Assembly: GCA_012735335.1 (NCBI GenBank)
Contig: JAAYHO010000123.1
Span: 1 to 11,050, forward strand
Source: Gammaproteobacteria bacterium
GTDB lineage: Bacteria; Pseudomonadota; Gammaproteobacteria; Pseudomonadales; Pseudomonadaceae
Length of the DNA: 11,050 nucleotides
Direction of reading: 5' to 3'
The notes beneath the pieces are model-generated. The model worked only from the letters and a program-made list of their open reading frames with translations. It searched no databases and had not been told where the DNA came from. The first letter of the stretch is position 1. Each line of letters opens with the position of its first letter. The position numbers and the translations under genes were made by a program. Shown here in pieces: positions 1 through 6,796 of the stretch.

Positions 1-1515
1 CAGGCCGACCAGGCCAGACAGCGAGCCGCCGAGCTGTGGACCGTCGGCCAGTCCCAGCCCAACAGCTGCAACCCGCTGTTCGAGCGCTGGCGGGCCGAAG
101 GTGGCCTCACTCCGGAGCTGGCCTGGGAGCGGATCCGTCTGGCCCTGCTGCACCGCCAGGATGCACTGGCCAAATACCTGACCCGTTACCTGCCCAACCA
201 GAGCACCCTGGCCGAACACTTTGTCGCCACCGCCAGCAACCCGAAACTGCTCGCCCAGGTCAGCCAGTACCAGGTCAACGCCCGGCAGCCGGTGGAAAAG
301 CTCACGGATATCGTCACCGTCGCCCTGCGCCGCCTCGGCCGGGACGATGCCAGCGCCGCCCTGGAACTGTGGTCACATTACAAACAGCTGCCCTTCAGCG
401 CAGATCAGCGCCTGGCACTGACCCGGGATATCGGCGTGCGCCTGGCCCGTCGCCATGATCCACGGGCCCTGGCTTTCATGGCCGCCAACGACCCGGGCAT
501 GCAGGACGACACCGTCAGTGAATGGCGCGCCCGGCTGGCCCTGCGCACCGGCCAATGGCACAACGCGGTGGACCTGACCCGCAACATGCCCGAGCACCTG
601 CGCCAGCACAGCCGCTGGCGCTACTGGCAGCTGCGCAGCAGTCAACTGGCCGACGCCGCCATCGGCGAGCTGACCAGCGAGTACGCCCTGCTGGCCAACG
701 AGCGCGATTTCTATGGTTTTCTCGCCGCCGAGCGCAGCCGCCGCCCCTACGCCACCAACCATCAGCAGGTACACGTGGATGCCCGCGCCGCTGCCAGAGT
801 CAGCAATACCGCCGGTATCATCCGTGCCCGGGAGTTCTTTGCCCGGGGTGACTATCTGGATGCGCGCCGCGAGTGGTACCACGCCGAGCGCCTGTTCAGT
901 CGCGAAGAGCTGATTGCCCAGGCCGCGCTGGCCCGGCAGATGGACTGGTACTTCCCGGCCATTCGCGGCATCAGCAAGGCCCAGCACTGGGACGATCTGG
1001 AAATCCGCTTCCCGCTGGCCTACCAGGAACCTATCGTGCGCCAGGCCAACCTGCGCCAGCTCAACTCCACCTGGGTCTACGCCATCACCCGCCAGGAAAG
1101 CGGCTTCATGACCGACGCCCGCTCCCATGCCGGCGCCATGGGCCTGATGCAACTGATGCCCGCCACGGCAAGGGAAACCGCCCGCCGTTACAGCATTCCA
1201 CTGGCCAATACCGGCAGTGCGGTACTGGAACCGGAGCGCAACATCGCCCTCGGCACCGCCTACCTGGCGCAGCTGTACGGGCAGTTCCAGGGCAACCGGG
1301 TGCTGGCTTCCGCCGCCTACAACGCCGGCCCGGGGCGCGTACGCCAATGGACCAGAGATCAACCGGCTCTGCCCTCGGATATCTGGATCGAAACCATCCC
1401 CTTCGACGAAACCCGCAACTACGTGCAGAGCGTCCTGACCTATGGGGTGATCTATGGAGAGAAGCTGGGAATCCAGCAGTCAGTGATGGAACCGCATGAG
1501 CGGTATATAGAGTAG
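1..1515 (+). CDS. slt: Soluble lytic murein transglycosylase, C-terminal part (5' end outside window)
   Basis: The frame is open from base 1 to the TAG at 1513-1515, giving 504 visible residues. The family is usually about 640 residues, so roughly 140 N-terminal residues, including the signal peptide, lie outside. Slt is periplasmic and cleaves the MurNAc-GlcNAc bond of peptidoglycan, forming 1,6-anhydro-MurNAc ends. Visible residues 1 to about 340 are helical and match the superhelical U and linker domains. The catalytic domain follows: RQESGF carries the predicted catalytic Glu at visible residue 366 (codon 1096-1098), then GAMGLMQLMPATA, and AAYNAGPGRV at about 408-417. These are the standard goose-type lysozyme-like transglycosylase motifs in order. 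The C-terminus (IETIPFDETRNYV) is also typical. It converges on nfuA, and paired hairpins start 11 bp after the stop. Nothing looks broken. Family assignment is very secure, and Slt70-type is favoured over MltC/MltE by length and by the helical N-terminal part. Confidence 0.95.
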   Translation, partial: QADQARQRAAELWTVGQSQPNSCNPLFERWRAEGGLTPELAWERIRLALLHRQDALAKYLTRYLPNQSTLAEHFVATASNPKLLAQVSQYQVNARQPVEKLTDIVTVALRRLGRDDASAALELWSHYKQLPFSADQRLALTRDIGVRLARRHDPRALAFMAANDPGMQDDTVSEWRARLALRTGQWHNAVDLTRNMPEHLRQHSRWRYWQLRSSQLADAAIGELTSEYALLANERDFYGFLAAERSRRPYATNHQQVHVDARAAARVSNTAGIIRAREFFARGDYLDARREWYHAERLFSREELIAQAALARQMDWYFPAIRGISKAQHWDDLEIRFPLAYQEPIVRQANLRQLNSTWVYAITRQESGFMTDARSHAGAMGLMQLMPATARETARRYSIPLANTGSAVLEPERNIALGTAYLAQLYGQFQGNRVLASAAYNAGPGRVRQWTRDQPALPSDIWIETIPFDETRNYVQSVLTYGVIYGEKLGIQQSVMEPHERYIE

Positions 1516-1520
1516 AGTTT

Positions 1521-1596
1521 ATGGGGGGCCGAGTTCCATCTCGGCCAACCGGGCATCAATCATGCCTGTGTGTCGAGATGGAACTCGACACTCCAT
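1521..1596. repeat. Two facing hairpins forming one large dyad between slt and nfuA
   Basis: Hairpin 1 (1527-1546) has a perfect 7-bp stem, GGCCGAG/CTCGGCC, with loop TTCCAT. Hairpin 2 (1571-1590) has a perfect 7-bp stem, TGTCGAG/CTCGACA, with loop ATGGAA. The 14-mer at 1530-1543 is the exact reverse complement of the one at 1574-1587, so the two hairpins mirror each other and their loops are complementary. The dyad reaches ATGG at 1521-1524 and CCAT at 1593-1596, and a further GGCAT/ATGCC pair flanks the centre near 1559. It can fold as two small hairpins or one long one. No T-run follows either hairpin, so it is not a textbook intrinsic terminator. Its place just after both convergent stop codons suggests bidirectional 3'-end protection or termination, or a REPIN-like element. 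Confidence 0.7.
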
Positions 1597-2180
1597 CAAT
1601 AATAGGCGTTCTCGGTAATCGAGTGGTCGGTCACGTCGCGCACACCGGTCACTTCCGGAATCCGTGCAATCAGCGTCTTCTCGACGCCTTCCTTCATGGT
1701 CACGTCCGCCATGCCACAACCCTGACAGCCACCACCGAACTGCAGCACGGCGATACCACCGTCCACCACATCGATCAGCTTGATCTCACCACCATGACTG
1801 GCCAGACTCGGGTTGATCTCGGTCTGCAGCAGATAGTTGATGCGATCATTCAACGGGCTGTCCTCGTTGACCATGGGCACCTTGGCGTTGGGTGCCTTGA
1901 TGGTCAGTTGACCGCCCATGCGATCAGTGGCGTAATCCACCACGGCTTCTTCCAGAAACTGCTCACTGGTCGCATCCACCCATACCGGGAAGGAAGCCAG
2001 TGAAATTACCGTATCCTCGGGCTTTTCCTCGCCGGGTTTGCAGTAGGCAATACAGGTTTCAGCGTAGGGCGTACCGGGCTGGGTAATGAACACGCGGATA
2101 CCCACCCCTTGGGTGTCCTGCTTGGATAACAGCTCCGCCAGATAGGTCTGAGCAGCCTCGGTAAAATGAATGCCTGCCAT
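1596..2180 (-). CDS. nfuA: Fe/S biogenesis protein NfuA
   Basis: The protein has 194 residues; E. coli NfuA has 191. NfuA is a cytoplasmic carrier that binds a [4Fe-4S] cluster across a dimer and delivers it to apo-enzymes, especially under oxidative stress or iron limitation. Residues 1 to about 95 form the degenerate A-type (IscA/SufA-like) domain, containing [14 protein letters not shown]. Residues 110-194 form the Nfu domain, where GGGCQGCGM supplies the cluster ligands Cys152 and Cys155. The C-terminal GVRDVTDH and the final NAYY match the family ending. The ATG at 2180 is chosen because an AGAGGC Shine-Dalgarno lies about 6 bases upstream and the N-terminus aligns with the family start. 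It appears monocistronic, with its own promoter candidate upstream, and converges on slt. I see no clear IscR-type site upstream. Confidence 0.97.
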   Translation of the reverse strand: MAGIHFTEAAQTYLAELLSKQDTQGVGIRVFITQPGTPYAETCIAYCKPGEEKPEDTVISLASFPVWVDATSEQFLEEAVVDYATDRMGGQLTIKAPNAKVPMVNEDSPLNDRINYLLQTEINPSLASHGGEIKLIDVVDGGIAVLQFGGGCQGCGMADVTMKEGVEKTLIARIPEVTGVRDVTDHSITENAYY

Positions 2181-2213
2181 GAAATGCCTCTTGGTCGATG
2201 ACGTAATGCGGCT

Positions 2214-2242
2214 ATTGTACGGGATTCGACCTCACGAATAAA
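2214..2242 (-). promoter_or_regulatory. Candidate sigma-70 promoter of nfuA
   Basis: On the minus strand TACAAT (2219-2214) is a 5/6 match to the -10 box. It is preceded by a 17-bp spacer and TTTATT (2242-2237), a weak 3/6 match to the -35 box. The -10 box ends 33 bp before the nfuA ATG. Just upstream is an A/T-only palindrome, TTATTAATAA (2262-2271), which could act as an UP element. Inference only. Confidence 0.45.
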
Positions 2243-2275
2243 GACCCACCATTTCACTTGGTTATTAATAATGCT

Positions 2276-2375
2276 GGTTGGAGCGGGCTCTGGCCGAGCC
2301 CCCTCGCAGCCAGCAGGAAGCATGCATCACGACACCCGAGTCTCCGATCCCTGGAGCGCGCGAGGCTTCCGCCTC
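2276..2375. repeat. REP-like hairpins in the gap between the NTF2-like gene and nfuA
   Basis: The first hairpin is GGGCTC (2285-2290), loop TGGCC, GAGCCC (2296-2301). It is preceded by GGAGC, which resembles the GGAGCGGGC start of common Pseudomonas REP elements. The second is GAGGC (2362-2366), loop TTCC, GCCTC (2371-2375), which begins 3 bp after the stop of the minus-strand NTF2-like gene, where a terminator or 3'-stabilising hairpin would be expected. Neither is followed by a T-run. The hairpins are seen directly. The REP assignment is from memory and tentative. Confidence 0.35.
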
Positions 2376-2378
2376 CTG

Positions 2379-2813
2379 TCATGCCTTGCCCTTATGCGCC
2401 GCCAGATAGGGCGCCAGCCGCCGTCCCATCTCCTCGCCCAGCACCTGCAGACCACTCATCGGCCGCACCATTACCTCGAAATCAACGATCCTGCCCTGCT
2501 CATCGAAACGGATCAGGTCGATACCCTTGAGCTGCTTGCCCTTGACGTTGGCGCTGAACTCCAGCACCACGCTCAGGCCATCGGCGCTGGCCAGCTGACG
2601 ATGGTAGGTGAAGTCCTCGAACACCTGGATCACGGTACCGAGGATGGTCGCCACCACCGGTGCCCCCGGGTAGGGTGAATGGGCCATGGGCGAGCGGAAT
2701 ACCGCCTCGGGATGCAGCAGCTCCGGCAGCGGCGTCACGTCCATCTGTTCGATCATGTCGTGCCAGCGTTGCAGGCTGGCTGCGGCTTTGGGCTGGAGTA
2801 TCAGGTCATTCAT
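2379..2813 (-). CDS. NTF2/SnoaL-like small protein
   Basis: The protein has 144 residues, with no signal peptide or membrane segment. The N-terminal helix pair (LQRWHDMIEQMDVTPLPELLH) followed by HPEAVFRSPMAHSPYPG, the central VFEDFTYHR and the alternating strands around GIDLIRFDEQGRIVDFEVMVRP match the cone-shaped NTF2-like fold (SnoaL/limonene-epoxide hydrolase type). In this family the cavity binds small hydrophobic ligands, and members may be isomerases, hydrolases or non-catalytic. I cannot assign a reaction. The ATG at 2813 follows AGAGGA by 6 bases, a strong ribosome site. It lies 39 bp after the DUF1329 gene in the same direction and is probably the last gene of the ligase-esterase-DUF1329 operon, which suggests a lipid or hydrophobic substrate. 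The fold call is good and the function is open. Confidence 0.85.
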   Translation of the reverse strand: MNDLILQPKAAASLQRWHDMIEQMDVTPLPELLHPEAVFRSPMAHSPYPGAPVVATILGTVIQVFEDFTYHRQLASADGLSVVLEFSANVKGKQLKGIDLIRFDEQGRIVDFEVMVRPMSGLQVLGEEMGRRLAPYLAAHKGKA

Positions 2814-2842
2814 GGGGTTTCCTCTTGTTGTTGATGATCATG

Positions 2843-2865
2843 GGGTGTGCGCTCAGCGCACACCC
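2843..2865 (-). other. Perfect hairpin with the DUF1329 stop codon as its loop
   Basis: On the minus strand GGGTGTGCGC (2865-2856) and GCGCACACCC (2852-2843) form a perfect 10-bp GC-rich stem. The three loop bases, 2855-2853, are exactly the TGA stop codon of the DUF1329 gene. No T-run follows, so it is not a standard intrinsic terminator. It ends 29 bp before the NTF2-like ATG and leaves that gene's ribosome site free. A likely role is intercistronic mRNA stabilisation or processing, or partial termination, setting different levels of the two proteins. Confidence 0.65.
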
Positions 2866-4199
2866 GCCTGGCGCAGGGCCGTGGTACTGAAGCCGGACTC
2901 GGTGGGGGTGAAGCCGAAGTCCCAGGCCTGGTTTTCCTCATTCTTCAACCCAAGAGCCAGATAGCGACCGGACAGCAGGTCGTACAGGGTCTCGGCGGTA
3001 AACCAGGGCAGTTGCTGGTGGTAGTAATACTGGGCGTGGCCCTCGCCTACCCGCCACAGGGTGTCACGGCCGTCATAGTGATCCACCGTGGCAATCAGCC
3101 AGCTGTCTTCGTCGATATAGAAATCGCGGGCGGCGTAGATATGTCGTGCGCCATCCTTGAGCGTGGCAGTGACATGCCATACGCGATGCAGTTCGTAACG
3201 GGTGTGATCCTGATTGATATGGCCAGCCTGGAGGATGTCGCTGTACTTCAGCTGCGGCGAGTCGAGACGATAGCTGTTGTAGGGAATGTAGATTTCCTTC
3301 TTGCCCTGCAACTGCCAGTCATAGCGATCCGGGGCGCCGTTGAACATGTCGAAGTTGTCGGCGGTACGCAGACCATCGGAAGCCGTTCCCGGGCCGTCAT
3401 AGGCGACCTGCGGTGCGCGGCGCACCCGACGCTGTCCGGCGTTGTACTGCCACACCTGGCGCGGCTCGCTCACCTGGTTCAGGGTTTCGTGGATAAGCAG
3501 TACGTTACCGGCCAGGCGTGGCGGTGCCACTACCCGTTGCTTGAGCATGAACAGCAGGTTTCCCGGCTTATCCATCTCGTGGAACGGCAGCAGCTCGTCG
3601 GCAAACTGCACCAGGTTGAAGGCACCATTCTGCTGGGGCATGGCCTGAACAAAGGTGCGCCGTAGCCCTACTGCGTAATGGGTCAGGTGGTTCCAGATCG
3701 TCTCCAGGCCACTCTGGGGCAGCGGAAATGGAACCCCCATGTGGTAGTTCTCCAGGCCGTTACCGCCGGTGGTCAGGGTCACACCGGTGGCGTTGCTGCG
3801 GGTGGCCTCCAGCCAGTGCGGCGGCACGTTGGCTGAACGGTGGGTGGTATATACCGGCATGCGAAAGCTGTCCGGATAGCGCTGGAACATGGCCTGTTGG
3901 CCAGGTGTCAGCCGATCGCGATACTCCTGCATGTTCTGTGCGGTGATGACAAACAGCGGCTGCTCACCAGCAAAGGGGTCACTGAGAAAGCCACCGGCAT
4001 CCACCCGCCCCGCATCCTTGGCCAGTCCGCCCTGCCAGGCCGGGATCTCTCCGCTGGCATTACCGGCGCGCTCTGCCCCCATGGGGGTCAGACTGTCACC
4101 CAGCGCTGATGCCTGTTCCGGCGATACCGCGGCCCACAATGGTGAGGCCAGCAGGCCCAATGCCAGCGGCAGCGTTTTCACAAATTCCTTGATAGCCAT
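2853..4199 (-). CDS. Exported DUF1329-family protein
   Basis: The protein has 448 residues from the ATG at 4199, chosen because a strong AAGGAG lies 9 bases upstream and a signal peptide starts there. A frame extending 19 codons further upstream lacks these features. The signal peptide has a basic start (MAIKEFVK), a hydrophobic core (LPLALGLLASPLW) and probable cleavage near A23. The mature protein begins VSPEQASALGDSLTPMGAERAGN, typical of DUF1329 proteins, followed by IPAWQGGL and the long domain with the YDWQLQGKKEIYIPYNSYR and DEDSWLIATVDHYDGRD segments. Family length is about 440-460 residues. DUF1329 proteins have a LolA/LolB-like fold and often occur with DUF1302, RND or acyl-CoA genes for hydrophobic substrate use. 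Their exact role is not established. Location is periplasm or outer membrane by inference. No lipobox cysteine is visible. The stop codon lies in the loop of a perfect hairpin. Confidence 0.9.
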   Translation of the reverse strand: MAIKEFVKTLPLALGLLASPLWAAVSPEQASALGDSLTPMGAERAGNASGEIPAWQGGLAKDAGRVDAGGFLSDPFAGEQPLFVITAQNMQEYRDRLTPGQQAMFQRYPDSFRMPVYTTHRSANVPPHWLEATRSNATGVTLTTGGNGLENYHMGVPFPLPQSGLETIWNHLTHYAVGLRRTFVQAMPQQNGAFNLVQFADELLPFHEMDKPGNLLFMLKQRVVAPPRLAGNVLLIHETLNQVSEPRQVWQYNAGQRRVRRAPQVAYDGPGTASDGLRTADNFDMFNGAPDRYDWQLQGKKEIYIPYNSYRLDSPQLKYSDILQAGHINQDHTRYELHRVWHVTATLKDGARHIYAARDFYIDEDSWLIATVDHYDGRDTLWRVGEGHAQYYYHQQLPWFTAETLYDLLSGRYLALGLKNEENQAWDFGFTPTESGFSTTALRQAGVR

Positions 4200-4263
4200 T
4201 TTCTTGTTCTCCTTGGGGAATACAGCACTGCGCGCAGCGCCCTGTGTCCTGCACAAGCCTGTT

Positions 4264-4965
4264 TCACTTCCGACAGTGGCGCAGCAGGTCTGCGATCACT
4301 GCCGCCCAGCGTTTATAGATGAGAGCCCCCGGATGAAAGCCGTCGGCGGCCAGCAACGGCCCGGCCAGCGTCAGCTCTTCGCTCAGCAGGCAGTCCGGGT
4401 ACTCGGCCACCAGCGCCTCCAGTTGCAGATTGAAACGTCTGGCCCGGTAGCCCATGTACCAGCGCAGGGGCTGCGGCAGACCGGTAAAGGCGTGCATGGG
4501 CGGCACCCGCAGCAGGAGCAGCTGGCGCACACCAAACCGGCTGCGCAGCAGTTGCAACAGCTGCTGCATGGCCTGCCGCCAGGCCTTGGGCGAGCAGCCT
4601 CCGGTCACATCGTTGACGCCGATCGACAGCACCACGGCATCGAAGCTTTCCGCCGCCCGGGATTGCAGCAGAGCAGTCAGTTGCGGTGTATCCACCCCGG
4701 ATTGGGCAATCAGCCGCCAGCCCAGACGGAAATCCGTTGCCAGCTCGGCAGCCAGTTGACCGGCCAGCGCGTCATGCTGATGCGCCACGCCCACTCCGGC
4801 GGCGGAGGAGTCTCCGGCAATCAACAACCGCAGGTACGGTCCGCTGCCCTGTTCTCCCGAACGCTCCCCGGCCGCTTCGGGCAGCCGCGGGGTGACCCGG
4901 CGGGTATGCCAGCCCTGGACCAGCAGCAGAGGGCCAAGGGTGAGTTTGATCAGCCATTCCGGCAT
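4264..4965 (-). CDS. SGNH/GDSL-family esterase
   Basis: The protein has 233 residues from the ATG at 4965. SGNH blocks are present in order: GDSSAAG with nucleophile Ser53 (block I), a Gly in QSG at about 90 (II), GVND with Asn118 (III), and DGFHPG with Asp208 and His211 (V). These predict a serine hydrolase acting on acyl esters or lipids. The N-terminus (WLIKLTLGPLLLVQGWHTRR) is hydrophobic and could be a membrane anchor. There is no clear cleavage site. An in-frame ATG at 4989 begins 1 base after the stop of the upstream ligase and would give 241 residues with tight translational coupling. One at 5013 would overlap the ligase. I prefer 4965 because related proteins, as I recall them, begin just before the hydrophobic stretch, but neither start has a strong ribosome site. 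It is the second gene of the ligase operon. The substrate is unknown; the family fits deacylation of a lipid handled by the neighbouring enzymes. Confidence 0.88.
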   Translation of the reverse strand: MPEWLIKLTLGPLLLVQGWHTRRVTPRLPEAAGERSGEQGSGPYLRLLIAGDSSAAGVGVAHQHDALAGQLAAELATDFRLGWRLIAQSGVDTPQLTALLQSRAAESFDAVVLSIGVNDVTGGCSPKAWRQAMQQLLQLLRSRFGVRQLLLLRVPPMHAFTGLPQPLRWYMGYRARRFNLQLEALVAEYPDCLLSEELTLAGPLLAADGFHPGALIYKRWAAVIADLLRHCRK

Positions 4966-4990
4966 GCCGCCGGGCCTGTCCGTGGGCATG

Positions 4991-6664
4991 TTACTGACTG
5001 CGCAACTGGGCACGCAGGATCTTGCCGACCGGGGATTTGGGCAGCTGGTCCTGGAAGGCGATATGCTTCGGCACCTTGTAGCCGGTCAGCCGCTCCCGGC
5101 AGTGCTGGATGATGTCGTTCGCTTGCAGACCCGGACCGGATGGTGTGACAAAGGCCTTGATCGCCTCTCCGGTATGCTCATCCGCCACTCCGATCACTGC
5201 TACTTCGGCCACCCCGGGGTGTTCGGCGATCACATCCTCCACCTCATTGGGATACACGTTGAAGCCGGAGACCAGAATCATGTCCTTCTTGCGGTCAACG
5301 ATGCTCAGATAGCCCTGCTGGTCCATCACCGCGATATCCCCGGTGCGGAACCAGCCATCGACAAAGGCGGCCTCGGTTTCTTCCGCGCGGTTCAGATAGC
5401 TCTCGATGATATGCGGGCCGCGTACCAGCAGCTCGCCCGCCGTGCCCAGGGGCAGATCGGCGCCCTGCTCGTCGACGATGCGGATCTGGCTGCCGGGCAT
5501 CGGCAGCCCTACGGTACCCAGCCGGGTCTCTGCGCCCGGTGGATTGAAGGAGACAAAACAGCAGGTTTCGGTCAGGCCATACCCTTCCACGATCAGACCG
5601 ACCCGCTCCTGCCAGCGCTCGGCGGTAGCCGGACGCAGGGCAGTGCCACCGGAAATCGCCAGCTTCAGCTTTGGCGGGTTGGCCTGCATCCAGGGCTCGG
5701 CCAGCAGACCGGCGAACAGCGTATCGACACCGGTCATCCAGCGCACATCGAAATGCTTGAAGACCGGCGCGGCATTGGCCAGCGGGCGCGGATTGGGCAC
5801 CAGCAGGTTGCGGCCGCCGCGCAGGAACATCAGCAGGAAATTGAAGTTGAAAGCGAAGATATGGTACATCGGCAGCAATGTGGCGATGGCCTCGCCCGGC
5901 TCCATATGCAGCCCATAGGCATTGATATAGTCCTCGGCCATGCGCAGTACCGCCAGCAGATTGGCATGACTGAGAATCGCCCCCTTGCTCACGCCGGTGG
6001 TGCCGCCGGTGTACTGGTAGAGCGCATGGGGGTGCATCTTCGCTGCGACCACCGGCAGATCCCGGCCCATCTCCAGCGCCTCGACAAAGCCTTGATGGGC
6101 CATCTGCGGCACCAGACTGACCTCGCTGTCGGCGGCCATCTGCTGCTGGATGGCGGCACTCACCGGCGGCGGGAAGAAATCACTCAGACTGGTGCTGACC
6201 AGACGCACACCCAGCCGGGTAAGCACCGGCTCGGCCCGGCTGACGAACAGGTCGCAGGCCACCAGCAAGCGTGCGCCGCTGTCGATCAGCTGAGCTTCCA
6301 GCTCCCTGGCGGTATACAGCGGGTTGACGTTGGTGACTATCATCCCGGCCCGCCAGGCACCAAGCACTGCGACCGGATAATGCAGGCTGTTGGGCAACTG
6401 AATGGCGATCACATCGCCCGTGGTCAGCCCCTGCACCTCCAGCAGATAGGCGGCAAATGCATCGGCCAGACGGTCCACCTGGCGGAAGGTCAGGTCGGCG
6501 TGCAAACCATTGGGCAGCACCAGGGTAAAGGCCGGGGCATCGGCAAAGCGCTCCGCACCCTGGCGGGCAAAGTCGGCAACACTGCCCGCCAGCAGCTGCG
6601 GATCAAGGCGATAGCCATGCAGGCTGGGCGGATAACTCTGCTCCCAGGGGCTGGGTGTGGCCAT
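4991..6664 (-). CDS. Long-chain fatty acid-CoA ligase-like AMP-binding enzyme (FadD-like)
   Basis: The protein has 557 residues from the ATG at 6664, which follows AGAGGA by about 7 bases. An in-frame start at 6685 has no such site. All adenylate-forming enzyme core motifs are seen: the P-loop YTGGTTGVSKG at 218-228, GYGLTE at 361-366, GWFRTGD ending at 443, DRKKDMILVSGFN at 457-469, and the C-terminal KSPVGKILR with catalytic Lys548. These predict ATP-dependent activation of a carboxylic acid to acyl-AMP and then acyl-CoA in the cytoplasm. The VSGFNVYPNEVE stretch is typical of fatty acyl-CoA synthetases such as FadD. The N-terminus (PWEQSYPPSLHGYRLDP) differs from FadD1/FadD2 as I recall them, so I give no symbol, and chain length cannot be read. 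It leads the operon and is divergent from a TetR-family gene that probably represses it. Confidence 0.93.
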   Translation of the reverse strand: MATPSPWEQSYPPSLHGYRLDPQLLAGSVADFARQGAERFADAPAFTLVLPNGLHADLTFRQVDRLADAFAAYLLEVQGLTTGDVIAIQLPNSLHYPVAVLGAWRAGMIVTNVNPLYTARELEAQLIDSGARLLVACDLFVSRAEPVLTRLGVRLVSTSLSDFFPPPVSAAIQQQMAADSEVSLVPQMAHQGFVEALEMGRDLPVVAAKMHPHALYQYTGGTTGVSKGAILSHANLLAVLRMAEDYINAYGLHMEPGEAIATLLPMYHIFAFNFNFLLMFLRGGRNLLVPNPRPLANAAPVFKHFDVRWMTGVDTLFAGLLAEPWMQANPPKLKLAISGGTALRPATAERWQERVGLIVEGYGLTETCCFVSFNPPGAETRLGTVGLPMPGSQIRIVDEQGADLPLGTAGELLVRGPHIIESYLNRAEETEAAFVDGWFRTGDIAVMDQQGYLSIVDRKKDMILVSGFNVYPNEVEDVIAEHPGVAEVAVIGVADEHTGEAIKAFVTPSGPGLQANDIIQHCRERLTGYKVPKHIAFQDQLPKSPVGKILRAQLRSQ

Positions 6665-6699
6665 ATTGCGATCCTCTCTTATCATTTTTCGTCATGCAA

Positions 6700-6727
6700 T
6701 CAACACAGGCTGAGCTCAGGCTATAAA
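6700..6727 (+). promoter_or_regulatory. Candidate promoter of the TetR-family gene
   Basis: TATAAA (6722-6727) is a 5/6 match to the -10 box, preceded by a 16-bp spacer and TCAACA (6700-6705), a 4/6 match to the -35 box. The predicted start, near 6734, falls inside the 21-bp operator candidate, which would fit autorepression. Inference. Confidence 0.35.
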
Positions 6728-6746
6728 GCTATCTTATCAGTGTCAA
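6718..6746 (-). promoter_or_regulatory. Candidate promoter of the acyl-CoA ligase operon
   Basis: On the minus strand TTGACA (6746-6741) is a perfect -35 match. The -10 is less clear: TATAGC (6725-6720) gives a short 15-bp spacer and TAGCCT (6723-6718) a 17-bp spacer. The -35 box lies inside the right half of the putative TetR operator, so repressor binding would block it. Inference. Confidence 0.4.
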
Positions 6747-6768
6747 GATACTTTCTCATGTTAAGATG
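6730..6768. promoter_or_regulatory. Candidate TetR operator with an extra half-site
   Basis: TATCTTATCA (6730-6739), a central G, and TGTCAAGATA (6741-6750) form an odd palindrome matching at 8 of 10 positions. The outer TATCTT/AAGATA is perfect. A related half-site, TGTTAAGATG (6759-6768), lies 18 bp further on in the same orientation as the right half. The position between divergent ligase and TetR genes, overlapping predicted promoter elements of both, is what an autoregulated TetR operator should look like. It does not resemble the PsrA (GAAAC-N4-GTTTC) or E. coli FadR sites as I know them. Confidence 0.55.
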
Positions 6769-6796
6769 GACGCGTTTTCTGTTCAGGATCATTGCC

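Noticed and set aside
373..1362. 329-codon minus-strand frame inside slt
   Set aside because: It is fully antisense to slt, whose catalytic motifs are clear. The translation has no family features and looks like codon-bias shadow.
2806..2841. Possible 11-residue leader peptide (MIINNKRKPHE) just before the NTF2-like gene, its stop overlapping that gene's start
   Set aside because: No ribosome site precedes it, since the stop-codon hairpin occupies that position. A 36-base frame is expected by chance.
6710..6719. CTGAGCTCAG palindrome between the ligase and TetR genes, inside AGGCT direct repeats
   Set aside because: It is only 10 bp, has no related copy nearby, and is weaker as an operator than the 6730-6750 dyad.
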